Notes under the pieces: generated by a model
The model's input: the letters and a program-made list of their open reading frames with translations, nothing else
Told to the model about the DNA's origin: nothing
The model's database searches: none
Source of the DNA: Candidatus Cardinium sp. TP
GTDB taxonomy: Bacteria; Bacteroidota; Bacteroidia; Cytophagales; Amoebophilaceae
Assembly (NCBI RefSeq): GCF_025215055.1
Contig: NZ_JANAVR010000007.1
Coordinates: 1 to 36,580, forward strand
Direction of reading: 5' to 3'
Length of the DNA stretch: 36,580 nt
Made by a program: the position numbers and the translations under genes
Part shown: positions 28,913 through 36,580 of the stretch, in pieces
Numbering within the stretch: position 1 is the stretch's first letter
Layout of the letters: each line of letters starts with the position of its first letter

Positions 28913-30253
28913 TTATCGCTTATCCATCATCTGCGGTTTTTTATCAGGGCGGTAGCTATAGTCAAAGTCATGAGGTGCTAAGGCATGGTAATACTGCGCT
29001 TCTTCTGATTGCTCTTTCTCTTTCGTTGCATCGAAACCATAATATTCTGTTAGATATTTTTCAAAAGTATAGTCAGCTGAGTTGGGCAGGCTGCTTACCG
29101 CACTATTTCTTATACCACTAATTACACAATCAACCCATTTAAGTTTTTGAGCATGGTTACCATACTCTTGCCAGTCTCCATAGATAGACTTCTCATAGAG
29201 CTTTTTCTCAAATGCTTTTAGGGATATTCCCATTTTTTTAGCTACCCTTCCTCCTAAACGTTTCCAAAGTTCATTAAGGTGTTCATAATGTTCTTTTGTT
29301 CTTCTTACATTGCCCCAAACACCCCAAAGAGGCTGATGATGCAAAATGATCGCATTTGGATAAGCATAAGATTTAGTAGCCAATGTAGTAATTAAAGCTG
29401 CCATAGAAGCTGCGAATGTTTTTACAACCACATAAACAGGTGCTTTACTATACTCTATCGCCTGCAAAATATTCCAGCCTGCAGTTACATATCCACCTGG
29501 AGAATCACCGATGATCAGAAATATAGGCCATTCACTATTTTTATTATTAAAATAGTGAATTTGATCTACAATATAATTTGCTTTCCAAGGTGTGATCCTA
29601 CCATTTAATTCAATACATCGATCAGAGAAGACCAACGTATTACTTCGTTTAATCAATGGATCTTTTAGGTAAATAGGTTTTTTTTGAATATGCTTATCAC
29701 GTGCTGCTTTGGCTTGTAAGGCCTCCATTTCTGCTTGTAACCGATGACTCTTTTCTTGCAGCAGCTGCGTTTGCCCTTTTTCTAATTCTATGGTTTTAGT
29801 TAGCTTAACTAATTGGATATCATATCGCTCCATTTGTTTCATAAACCTAACCTTTGCTAGCTCTAGTTCAATGGTTAGCCTTTCTTTTTCCATATTCAGT
29901 AAACGCATCGCTTTGGTGTGCGCTTGCCGCTCCTTTTCATCCTCTATCTCATTACCCAATAGTAGAAGCTCCTTTATCTCCTTATTTAAACGTATAAGTT
30001 CCTTTTTAAGATGCAGCTGCTCAATACGCGCCCGCTCAAGTGCATTCTCCGCTTCTAGCTCACTTTTCAGTTTAGCCTTACTAGCTTTGTCAGTCGCATC
30101 TGTATCAGTAGATGCGTTTTTCGTAGTAGGAGAGACAGTAGCTACCTTTTTCTCTTTCTCCGTTTTTGCGAATCCTATATGGTGCGTGGATAGAAATGTA
30201 AAAAAAGAAAAGCCCCAGCTTACTATCCAACGATTATCATTTAAACCTACCAT
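28913..30253 (-). CDS. Exported ClpP-like serine protease with N-terminal coiled coil
   Basis: A 446-residue protein. Residues 1-29 look like a signal peptide or anchor (WIVSWGFSFFTFLS, then GFAK). Residues about 55-190 are rich in Glu, Lys and Leu heptads and should form a long coiled coil. Residues about 205-380 follow the ClpP/crotonase fold: SPGGYVTAGWNIL at 251-263 (ClpP NSPGGSVTAG), Ser283 in KTFAASMAALI, and His306 in ILHHQP (ClpP MIHQP). The position of the catalytic Asp is unclear. The tail is acidic and aromatic. Housekeeping ClpP is cytoplasmic, about 200 residues and uncoiled, so this is a different, probably periplasmic or surface, protease. It lies between the two membrane paralogs and beside tRNA-Gln. 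Confidence 0.8.
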   Translation of the reverse strand: MVGLNDNRWIVSWGFSFFTFLSTHHIGFAKTEKEKKVATVSPTTKNASTDTDATDKASKAKLKSELEAENALERARIEQLHLKKELIRLNKEIKELLLLGNEIEDEKERQAHTKAMRLLNMEKERLTIELELAKVRFMKQMERYDIQLVKLTKTIELEKGQTQLLQEKSHRLQAEMEALQAKAARDKHIQKKPIYLKDPLIKRSNTLVFSDRCIELNGRITPWKANYIVDQIHYFNNKNSEWPIFLIIGDSPGGYVTAGWNILQAIEYSKAPVYVVVKTFAASMAALITTLATKSYAYPNAIILHHQPLWGVWGNVRRTKEHYEHLNELWKRLGGRVAKKMGISLKAFEKKLYEKSIYGDWQEYGNHAQKLKWVDCVISGIRNSAVSSLPNSADYTFEKYLTEYYGFDATKEKEQSEEAQYYHALAPHDFDYSYRPDKKPQMMDKR

Positions 30254-30278
30254 CTATTTGTGTTTATGTGGGTTGCTG

Positions 30279-30350
30279 TTGTCCGGCTAGGGGTCGAACC
30301 TAGAGTCTTCTGGACCAAAACCAGACGTGTTGCCATTACACTACCGGACA
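30279..30350 (-). tRNA. tRNA-Gln (anticodon TTG)
   Basis: A 72-base cloverleaf on the minus strand: acceptor TGTCCGG/CCGGACA, anticodon stem TCTGG/CCAGA with loop TTTTGGT (anticodon TTG reading CAA), T arm CTAGG-TTCGACC-CCTAG, discriminator A. CCA is not encoded. It starts upstream of the ClpP-like gene on the same strand and ends 25 bases before it. Confidence 0.95.
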
Positions 30351-30478
30351 GAAATTGCATTTCACTACAAATATAGTAATTTAATTGAAAAAAAAGTAAG
30401 TAATTGCCTCTTTATTTTTATGCCTTAACTTTTATTGTATATTGTGCAGCCATACTAGGTTTTTATGCAAAAAGGGTT

Positions 30479-30533
30479 GCCTACCATAGGCCTATATCGT
30501 CTGATTAATGGTTTGGTGTGGCCTATGGTAGGC
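30479..30533. promoter_or_regulatory. Perfect 14-bp inverted repeat upstream of paralog 2
   Basis: GCCTACCATAGGCC (30479-30492) and GGCCTATGGTAGGC (30520-30533) are perfect inverses separated by 27 bases. Each arm itself contains CCATAGG/CCTATGG near-symmetry. It lies 70 bases before the paralog 2 start and outside the tRNA-Gln gene. It could be a two-site operator for a dimeric regulator, or an RNA hairpin in the leader. No T-run follows. Confidence 0.6.
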
Positions 30534-30603
30534 TGCTGTTTGCGCACTGTGGGCAATGTAGTATACATTTTAGTTTTTATGGTTTGTTGATTACAAAGTT
30601 GCC

Positions 30604-32682
30604 ATGTCGTTTGATATTTTACCTTTTGTTATAATATTAATTTTGTTGTTGCTGAGGTCTTCTTTTACGAAAGAAAGATTGGCTAAGCTTAAGCCAAGCG
30701 ATGCTATAATGGGGTTTATAGGGTGTTATGTGATAGGTACTACTATATTAGATTATGTAAGCGGATGCTTTATCTATTGGTATCTTTTTCAATTTGTTGT
30801 AGCTATTTCGCTTATAAGTTATGCCATTGATGCTAAGCAAGCCATTCCATCTTGGAAAATTGGTAGACGTTGGTTGATAAGCGTAGTTTTTTGTCTTCCT
30901 GTCAATGTGCTTTGGAACTGGTCTGGCGAGATCCAACCTCCCTTTACTTTTACTTTAGCTTTATCTGTTGCACATTTGGCTGTAATCTTATGCGTGCTGC
31001 CCTTAGGTATAAGCGTAAGGCTAGTATTGATTATGTTATTGGTAATTGGTTACGCCTTATATCGAAGTGGTATGGACTTATTATTATCAGAATCAGGCGG
31101 GTTTTTAATATCCTTGCTGGGATTAAGTCTAATGATTTTTTTCATTATTGTGTATAATAAACGTAAGCTAGCTGGCTATAAACATTATGGCTACTATCTA
31201 AGTAATAAAATACAAGAAAAACAAATCAAAGAGCAGAAACAAAGGCAAGCGGATTTTGGTTTATACACTGATCTAGAGTCGATTCGTAATAATCCAAAGG
31301 AAGCTCATGCTTCTTTAGATCAGGTCATGAAAGAGGTGACACAATTTATTTCCTATTTAGATAATAGACCGTTGTATGAGGAAAATTTAGACCTCATTAC
31401 CAAAAATTTTATTATTTGGGATATTTTTTTAAAGCAGCGGGCTAGGTCTAAAAATCATATTATTTTGATGCCCACTGAAGTGAGTCTGGATGAATTAGTC
31501 CGGAAGTTAGAGATGGCTTTAGAATTGGAAGGTAAGGAGCATGCTGTGCCCAAGCTATTGATAGAGCCTAAAGATCATAAGCTGCCTGAAAAGATCATAT
31601 GTGATGTCAACCAGATGATTTGCTTATTGGTTCCTGTTATTTTAAGTATTGCCAACCTAGATGCTTCAAAGGGTGTCTTGGTACGTATTCGGTTGCATAC
31701 CACCTATTTAAAATATAAACTAAAGGATCTGTCCGAAAATACATGCCATGGGAAAACATGTTTTCCTGCTATCGCACTGGTCATTGGTCATGCGACTATT
31801 CCGGAAGAGGCGTTGCCGCAAATTAGAAATTACTATCAAGATGTAACGGCAGGCAGTGAGTTTGATTGGCACAGTGTTGCGCAGAAAGAATCAGAATGGA
31901 CTAGTATAGAAAAACGAAGCATAGAACGCATCATTCGTATCCATTATGGTTACTTGCAGTTTCCAGCTTCTCATAAAAGACCTATGCTTATGGTCATACC
32001 TTGTAATGTAGCTGCTGTGCGCGACGAAATGATTTCCAGAATAGCGCCTTCGGATAATTCTGTTACCTATAAAGAATTTAGGGAGTCTATGGTGATGTTG
32101 ACGAAAGCATATCATAAGCTTTGCACGTTGGCTGATATGCGCACAATTGTATTAGATGAGCTTTTTCTATTGTTAAGGCGTTGTTATGGTTTTAGACGGC
32201 ATGCATCAGGACAGTTGTGTTATGTACGTGCGTTAGGTATTGCCCAGCTGGTCGCAGAGTGGGTACCTTACCAGCCAAGACCAGTTTATTTCAGTGTTTT
32301 GTATGGCTTGGTACGTTATACAGGATTGCCACTTGCTTATGTTAAAGCCAATTATAGCATGGATGTTTATTGTTTTGTGGAAAGTATTGTAGCGGTCAAC
32401 AAGCGTCAAGAGATGGAGCCATGTGGCCTCTATGTGGGTAACCGTCTCAAACGCATCATCAACCGAGAACAACTTTTTATACTCTGCATTAAATTTGCTG
32501 AACGACTTTATGATTTGCGCCATGCTAAAGATTATATCCACTTGGAAGAGGTGAAATATATGGCTCAAGAAACACTTACCATAGATATTGAACTTGGTAA
32601 GAAGTATTTGAATGCTAAAATTGTAGAAGAATTGGTGCAGGCGGCCCATCAGGCACTACAGGTTTGCGAAGGTGTTTGTTAG
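30604..32682 (+). CDS. Membrane protein with degenerate histidine-kinase-like core and RelA/SpoT-type HD-like C-terminus (paralog 2)
   Basis: A 692-residue paralog of the gene at 26474-28657, oriented away from it. It starts MSFDILPFVIILILLLL and lacks the about 50-residue coiled linker after the first helix of paralog 1. Shared blocks include LKPSDAI, WKIG-W-I, SYLDNRPLY, CDVNQMICLLVPVIL (N-box-like), the block EKRSIERIIRIHYGYLQFP, VIPCNVAAVRDEMI, RRCYGFRRHASGQL, ALGIAQLVAEW, KFAERLYDLRHAKDYIHLEE, AQETLTIDIELGKKYLN and the tail QALQVCE. At the HD position it reads YG, even further from the catalytic HD. ATP motifs are absent as in paralog 1. Strong conservation of both degenerate halves suggests a maintained non-enzymatic role. 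A perfect inverted repeat precedes it. Confidence 0.6.
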   Translation: MSFDILPFVIILILLLLRSSFTKERLAKLKPSDAIMGFIGCYVIGTTILDYVSGCFIYWYLFQFVVAISLISYAIDAKQAIPSWKIGRRWLISVVFCLPVNVLWNWSGEIQPPFTFTLALSVAHLAVILCVLPLGISVRLVLIMLLVIGYALYRSGMDLLLSESGGFLISLLGLSLMIFFIIVYNKRKLAGYKHYGYYLSNKIQEKQIKEQKQRQADFGLYTDLESIRNNPKEAHASLDQVMKEVTQFISYLDNRPLYEENLDLITKNFIIWDIFLKQRARSKNHIILMPTEVSLDELVRKLEMALELEGKEHAVPKLLIEPKDHKLPEKIICDVNQMICLLVPVILSIANLDASKGVLVRIRLHTTYLKYKLKDLSENTCHGKTCFPAIALVIGHATIPEEALPQIRNYYQDVTAGSEFDWHSVAQKESEWTSIEKRSIERIIRIHYGYLQFPASHKRPMLMVIPCNVAAVRDEMISRIAPSDNSVTYKEFRESMVMLTKAYHKLCTLADMRTIVLDELFLLLRRCYGFRRHASGQLCYVRALGIAQLVAEWVPYQPRPVYFSVLYGLVRYTGLPLAYVKANYSMDVYCFVESIVAVNKRQEMEPCGLYVGNRLKRIINREQLFILCIKFAERLYDLRHAKDYIHLEEVKYMAQETLTIDIELGKKYLNAKIVEELVQAAHQALQVCEGVC

Positions 32683-32686
32683 GATA

Positions 32687-33080
32687 AGGACCAAATAAAT
32701 TGATATATTTTATTGATTGTCAAATAAAAATATCTATTCTCGCTATTGGTTAATAATGCATTTTATCCCACTTTTTTCTTGATAAAGAAGTGGACAAAAA
32801 ATCAAGCCCTCGGTAAAAATCCGCTGAAAGTGGCATCCTACAGATGGAAAAACAGAAAGCGTCCACTGCGTGGGCTTTAAAGGAAACTGTTTTTCCACAT
32901 CATCTGTATGGTGCCACTTTCTACACTGCGACTTTTTATAGGGGCGGTTTTTTTTGACGCTAAAAACCATCCCGCTGAACACACAATGGACAGGGGCAAC
33001 GACGTATACGCATGAGCCATTTCTAGCTCTGTGTTGGAATCGATGTCCCTTACGTTGACAGCTACCAGCTGAACGGGATG
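32687..33080 (-). repeat. Composite structured repeat, copy F (inverted, diverged)
   Basis: R3 (about 32687-32730), R1 (32731 to about 32985) and a shortened R2 (about 32986-33080). It is the most diverged copy. The GCCCCC-AAA-GGGGGC tip is replaced by AAAGC-gt-CCA-ctgcg-TGG-GCTTT (about 32855-32877), which still folds into a hairpin. The outer stem (GAAAGTGGCATC... with ...GGTGCCACTTTC) and the CCACTTTTTTCTT-gat-AAAGAAGTGG hairpin are kept. Its end (ctgaacgggatg) stops exactly at the serS stop codon. Confidence 0.8.
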
Positions 33081-34352
33081 CTAATGAATGATCGTAAATC
33101 CTGTATAAGGTTGTAAGACCTTTGGAATATGAATCCCCTCTGGGGTTTGATTCCATTCTAATAGTGCAGCCAGAATGCGTGGAAGGGCTAACCCACTACC
33201 ATTTAAAGTATGTAAAAGACAACTTTTTTTATTTTTATCTTTATACCTTAGTGCTAACCTATTGGATTGAAAGGTTTCAAAATTACTAATTGAGCTTACT
33301 TCTAACCATTTGTTTTGGGCTATGGCATGTACTTCTATATCGTAGGTCATAGCAGCGCAAAAACCTAAATCTCCATGACAAAGTTTTACAATCCGATAGG
33401 GTAGCGCTAATTGTTCTACCAACCCTTGTACATAGGTTAACATCTCTTCTAGGTTGGCATAAGAATGGTCAGGATGACAAATCTGCACCAATTCTACCTT
33501 GTCAAATTGATGGAGCCTATTCAAGCCACGTACATCCGCTCCCCAAGAGCCTGCTTCGCGCCTAAAACAAGGCGTATAGCCTACATGTTTAATGGGGAGT
33601 GCCGTCTCTGCTAGTATGGTATCACGATAGATATTGGTGATCGATACCTCTGCGGTAGGAATCAGATATAGCTTCTCTAATGGAATCTGATACATTTGAC
33701 CTTCTTTGTCAGGTAATTGACCCGTTGCATAGGCAGATGTCTCATTGACCAAGATAGGGGGTTGCATTTCTATATAGCCTGCTTTGGATGCTTGATCTAA
33801 AAAAAAGTTGATTAAAGCCCGTTGCAGCTTCGCACCTTTTCCCTTGTATACTGGAAAACCAGCACCCGTAATTTTATTGCCCAGTTCAAAGTCAACCAGG
33901 TCATAGTTTTTAACTAAATCCCAGTGGGCCAAATGCCCGCTTTTGGTACTTGGTGGTGTTGCATACATGATAAGGTTGTCGTCAGCATGGCTGCCCATGG
34001 GTACGCTTGCATGAGGCAGGTTGGGTAGCGCATAGAGCTGCTCTAATAGAGCTGATGTATGTTCCTTGAACTTTTGCGTTAACGCTTTGCCGCTTTCTTT
34101 TAAGCGGGTTATTTCGCTTTTTTTAGCCTCTAATAGAGCTGTTTCTCCTTGCAGACGTAATGCGTCTCCTATCTCTTTGTTTAACCTATTTAGTGTGGCA
34201 GCTAGGTTGTATAGTTGAGATTGTGTAGACCGTTTTTCTATATCCAACTTGCATATGGCTTCTATGCGTGCTGCTGCATGCGGAACTCCCCTTTTATATA
34301 GGCCATCTATTACTGCTTTTGTATCTGTTCTTATACGGTATAAGTCAATCAT
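33081..34352 (-). CDS. serS: Serine--tRNA ligase
   Basis: Class II synthetase that charges tRNA-Ser. From the ATG at 34352 (MIDLYRIRTDTKAVIDGLYK) it has 423 residues; the frame start at 34376 adds eight residues not seen in the family. The N-terminal coiled-coil arm (about 30-100) is followed by motif 2 (TPCFRREAGSWGADVRGLNR, then LHQFDKVELVQ) and motif 3 (LNGSGLALPRILAALLEWNQ). TAEVSITNIYRD is the serine-binding TxE region. The stop codon directly abuts repeat copy F. A tRNA-Ser(CGA) substrate gene is at 24738. Confidence 0.96.
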   Translation of the reverse strand: MIDLYRIRTDTKAVIDGLYKRGVPHAAARIEAICKLDIEKRSTQSQLYNLAATLNRLNKEIGDALRLQGETALLEAKKSEITRLKESGKALTQKFKEHTSALLEQLYALPNLPHASVPMGSHADDNLIMYATPPSTKSGHLAHWDLVKNYDLVDFELGNKITGAGFPVYKGKGAKLQRALINFFLDQASKAGYIEMQPPILVNETSAYATGQLPDKEGQMYQIPLEKLYLIPTAEVSITNIYRDTILAETALPIKHVGYTPCFRREAGSWGADVRGLNRLHQFDKVELVQICHPDHSYANLEEMLTYVQGLVEQLALPYRIVKLCHGDLGFCAAMTYDIEVHAIAQNKWLEVSSISNFETFQSNRLALRYKDKNKKSCLLHTLNGSGLALPRILAALLEWNQTPEGIHIPKVLQPYTGFTIIH

Positions 34353-34925
34353 TCTGTTTGCATTTAAACCTTGCAATAGCCTTTTTTATGACGCTACTGG
34401 TCGTTGGTATCTTCGTCTTGTGTTTCAATCCTCATCTAAATCTCATACATTATGGCTTGGCCCGTCCTATCCTATCACCTACAACAGTACCAGTGTGTTG
34501 CAAAACAATCTAATAAATCTATTATAGCATACATCGGGCTAAAGCTACGCCATTTTAAGCAATCGCGCTCTATTTTTTTATTAAAAGTGTTGCTTTTTTT
34601 GACTTTTTTAAATTATAATTGTATACTTGTTCATATTGGTTTGCCATGGGGCTGCATTCGAAGTCCTGCATTGATATTCATTCCTTATTACAGCTATTAG
34701 TATATTCTGTATACACAGAAGTACCCTTATTTTTGACTATTCTTAACTAGATTTAAAAAAGCGCAATCAGAACAAATAAGAAGGTAGTATGCATATTTAA
34801 TGCAGATATTTTTGCTGTTTGGCAATGTATAATATATTAACAAGAGGCTATCATTTTAAAAATAGTTATTAAGATGATTCATATTATTTTAATGGGTTTT
34901 ATTTAAACTTACACCTAACTCAATC
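34353..34925. other. Divergent spacer between serS and rho
   Basis: AT-rich, 573 bases, with no gene I can support. A plus-strand frame ending near 34527 has a somewhat protein-like tail (DATGRWYLRLVFQSSSKSH) but no separate start outside serS. TATTTTTG at about 34810-34817 fits TAnnTTTG and could be the rho -7 box with a leader near 100 bases, but no TTG is found at the right distance. Confidence 0.4.
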
Positions 34926-36449
34926 ATGTACAATATCGGAGAACTCAATCAAAAACTTATTTCTGAGTTACGCGAAATAGCAGAAAGATTTAAAGTTAAA
35001 AGCTATAAAACGCTTTCAAAAGAGGAACTAATTTATAAAATATTGGACCAGCAAGCGGTACTTCCGGAGGTTCCTCAAAAAAAACACAATGATACGTTGG
35101 TTGCATCTGTGCCGAGGCCAGTACCGCCATCTATATTACCCAAGAAGGGTTATGTAAATTCTAGAGCAGTGGAAACACAGATTGAGCCTAGTTTACAAAG
35201 TAAAAACAGTGAGGCCACAGAGTCAGAACAATCAACTGTAGCTGAGCGTTCTGCTATTTCAACGGTCAAAGAATCAAGGGAAGTACCTCCTGCATTTGAA
35301 AAGAGTAAAAAAGAGACGGTTAGCCTGAATAATGTGGACACCACTATTGAAGGGGAGGGTGTGCTGGAGATTATGCAAGATGGCTATGGATTTTTACGTT
35401 CATCTGACTATCATTATTTAGCTAGCCCAGACGATGTCTATGTATCTCCTTCTCAAATCAAGTTATTTAACCTAAAAACAGGTGACACCATTCGGGGCAA
35501 AATACGTCCACCTAAGGAAGGGGAAAAATATTTTGCACTTTTAAAGGTCATTTATATGAATGGTGTAACCACAGAAGAAGGACGCAATCGCATTCCTTTT
35601 GAACATCTTACACCACTTTTCCCACATGATAAGTTGCATATTTCCAATGGGTCCAGTCAATATTCTACACGTATTATGGATTTATTTTCTCCTATTGGTA
35701 AAGGGCAACGTGGTATGATTGTAGCACAACCTAAAACAGGTAAAACAGTTCTATTAAAGGAGATTGCTAATGCCATTGCATCCAATCATCCAGAAGTCTA
35801 TTTGATTGTTCTTTTAATTGGGGAGCGTCCAGAGGAGGTGACGGATATGGCCAGGAATGTAAAAGCAGAGGTGATTGCCTCAACCTTTGATGAACAGGCT
35901 GAACGACATGTAAAGGTTTCTAATATTGTTTTAGAAAAGGCTAAGCGAATGGTAGAATGTGGTCGTGATGTGGTGATTCTGTTGGATTCTATTACCAGAT
36001 TGGCGCGGGCGCACAATACCGTTAGCCCTTCTTCTGGGAAGATACTTTCTGGTGGTATTGATGCCAATGCACTACATAAGCCGCAACGATTTTTTGGTGC
36101 AGCGCGTAATGTGGAGAATGGGGGCTCACTGACCATTTTGGCTACCGCACTTATTGATACAGGCTCTAAGATGGATGAGGTAATTTTTGAAGAATTCAAG
36201 GGTACCGGTAATATGGAGTTGCAGTTGGATCGTAAACTGGCCAACAAACGCATCTATCCAGCTATTGATGTACCTGCTTCTGGTACAAGGCATGAAGAAT
36301 TATTGATTGGAAAAGAGGAGCTGGCGCGGATCTGGATATTGCGTAACATTATGGCCGATATGAGCTCTACAGAGGCTATGGATTTTCTACTCAAAAAAAT
36401 GCGGGGTACACGTAATAATGAGGAGTTTTTGGTCTCTATGAGTAATTAG
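34926..36449 (+). CDS. rho: Transcription termination factor Rho
   Basis: Hexameric RNA-dependent ATPase that ends transcription. The 507-residue protein is longer than the usual 420. It has an N-terminal Rho helical domain ([19 protein letters not shown], then KEELIYKIL), a polar Ser/Glu/Pro-rich insert at about 48-140 common in Bacteroidota Rho, the RNA-binding cold-shock-like domain ([18 protein letters not shown], then [11 protein letters not shown]), Walker A AQPKTGKT near 267-274, [15 protein letters not shown], Walker [17 protein letters not shown] and the Q/R-loop [20 protein letters not shown]. No Shine-Dalgarno sequence. An IS481-type element begins one base after the stop, so the native 3' end has been replaced. 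Confidence 0.96.
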   Translation: MYNIGELNQKLISELREIAERFKVKSYKTLSKEELIYKILDQQAVLPEVPQKKHNDTLVASVPRPVPPSILPKKGYVNSRAVETQIEPSLQSKNSEATESEQSTVAERSAISTVKESREVPPAFEKSKKETVSLNNVDTTIEGEGVLEIMQDGYGFLRSSDYHYLASPDDVYVSPSQIKLFNLKTGDTIRGKIRPPKEGEKYFALLKVIYMNGVTTEEGRNRIPFEHLTPLFPHDKLHISNGSSQYSTRIMDLFSPIGKGQRGMIVAQPKTGKTVLLKEIANAIASNHPEVYLIVLLIGERPEEVTDMARNVKAEVIASTFDEQAERHVKVSNIVLEKAKRMVECGRDVVILLDSITRLARAHNTVSPSSGKILSGGIDANALHKPQRFFGAARNVENGGSLTILATALIDTGSKMDEVIFEEFKGTGNMELQLDRKLANKRIYPAIDVPASGTRHEELLIGKEELARIWILRNIMADMSSTEAMDFLLKKMRGTRNNEEFLVSMSN

Positions 36450-36450
36450 T

Positions 36451-36580
36451 TGTACTAGTTAAGATTTAATCTGACAATTATTAACTTTGTACGGATATAA
36501 ATTATACCTATTATGAACTTACATCAAAAAATCATTAAACCGAAATTAGGCTTATTGGAACTGGCAAAAACGTTAGGGAA
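36451..36580 (+). mobile_element. IS481-type insertion sequence, 5' end (partial, runs off the right edge)
   Basis: Begins TGTACTAGTTAAGATTTAAT at 36451, matching the inverse of the left-edge element over 29 bases with two mismatches. It is inserted one base after the rho stop codon. The transposase ATG is 62 bases in. The two copies point outward from the window. Confidence 0.75.
36513..36580 (+). CDS. IS481-type transposase, N-terminal 22 codons (partial)
   Basis: Encodes the same N-terminus as the copy at 1-65, with no amino-acid change in the shared residues but eight synonymous third-base differences. The rest lies outside the window, so function cannot be judged. Confidence 0.7.
   Translation, partial: MNLHQKIIKPKLGLLELAKTLG

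Noticed and set aside
28894-29121. Plus-strand GTG ORF with an SD-like GGAGGG and an upstream TATATTTG
   Set aside because: It is antisense to the end of the ClpP-like gene, has no recognisable product, and the 16S tail no longer matches GGAGG.
29790-30290. Plus-strand 166-codon Ser-rich ORF
   Set aside because: Antisense to the coiled-coil segment of the ClpP-like gene; Ser/Phe richness is the mirror of Glu/Lys codons.
34249-34527. Plus-strand 92-codon ORF overlapping the start of serS
   Set aside because: The first part is antisense to serS and the rest has no start of its own. The tail looks slightly protein-like but this is too weak to call.
35798-36253. Minus-strand 151-codon ORF
   Set aside because: Antisense shadow of the conserved Rho ATPase domain.

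Overview
The window is AT-rich Bacteroidota DNA from an insect- or arthropod-associated endosymbiont, most likely Candidatus Cardinium (Amoebophilaceae). The 16S rRNA gene carries the stretch around 9761-9790 that I recall as the target of a Cardinium diagnostic primer. The rRNA gene stands alone without 23S or 5S. Genes lack Shine-Dalgarno sequences, at least one promoter fits the Bacteroidota TTG / TAnnTTTG pattern, and housekeeping genes are interspersed with decayed genes, IS remnants and a dispersed structured repeat. Both window edges lie 65-68 bases inside IS481-type transposase genes, so the window is probably a contig broken at IS copies.

Layout. 1-364: 5' end of an IS481-type element next to the tail of a broken gene. 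387-5454 (minus): topA, an exported MutS-like ATPase and tsaE. 5455-7914: gene-poor DNA, a small broken ORF and an AAA-ATPase/PD-(D/E)XK pseudogene with five lesions. 8145-9882: rRNA promoter and solitary 16S gene. 10231-10660: first copy of the composite repeat. 10764-12217 (minus): accA and a DUF6314-like gene; ileS runs divergently at 12400-15669. 15748-16483: two further repeat copies. 16530-18349 (minus): BioY-BioM-BioN biotin ECF transporter, with a repeat copy just upstream. 18761-20266 (minus): trmB and map. 20460-21474: truncated IS3 orfA, a repeat fragment and, inside that repeat, an ORF-less group II intron. 21491-24826: tRNA-Ala, folA, dnaN, exported lipase-like protein, tRNA-Ser. 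24880-25322: repeat. 25339-26337: rfbB. 26474-32682: two divergent paralogous membrane proteins bracket an exported ClpP-like protease and tRNA-Gln. 32687-33080: repeat abutting serS. 34926-36449: rho, followed one base later by the second IS481-type copy.

Most genes are core information-processing or cofactor functions: DNA topology, replication clamp, transcription termination, Ile/Ser/Ala/Gln decoding, tRNA m7G and t6A modification, Met removal, fatty-acid entry step, dihydrofolate reduction. Biotin import by BioMNY fits with AccA, because acetyl-CoA carboxylase needs biotin that a reduced genome may not make.

The most unusual items are: (1) a 16S rRNA whose anti-Shine-Dalgarno has changed by C-to-T transitions and whose decoding-site pair 1405-1496 appears swapped from G-C to A-U; (2) a pair of membrane proteins joining a degenerate histidine-kinase-like core to a degenerate RelA/SpoT-type HD fold, one preceded by a perfect 14-bp inverted repeat; (3) a roughly 430-480 bp structured repeat present in six full or near-full core copies and one fragment, with apparent structure-preserving change in one copy; (4) an ORF-less group II intron whose boundaries can be read by comparison with uninterrupted repeat copies.
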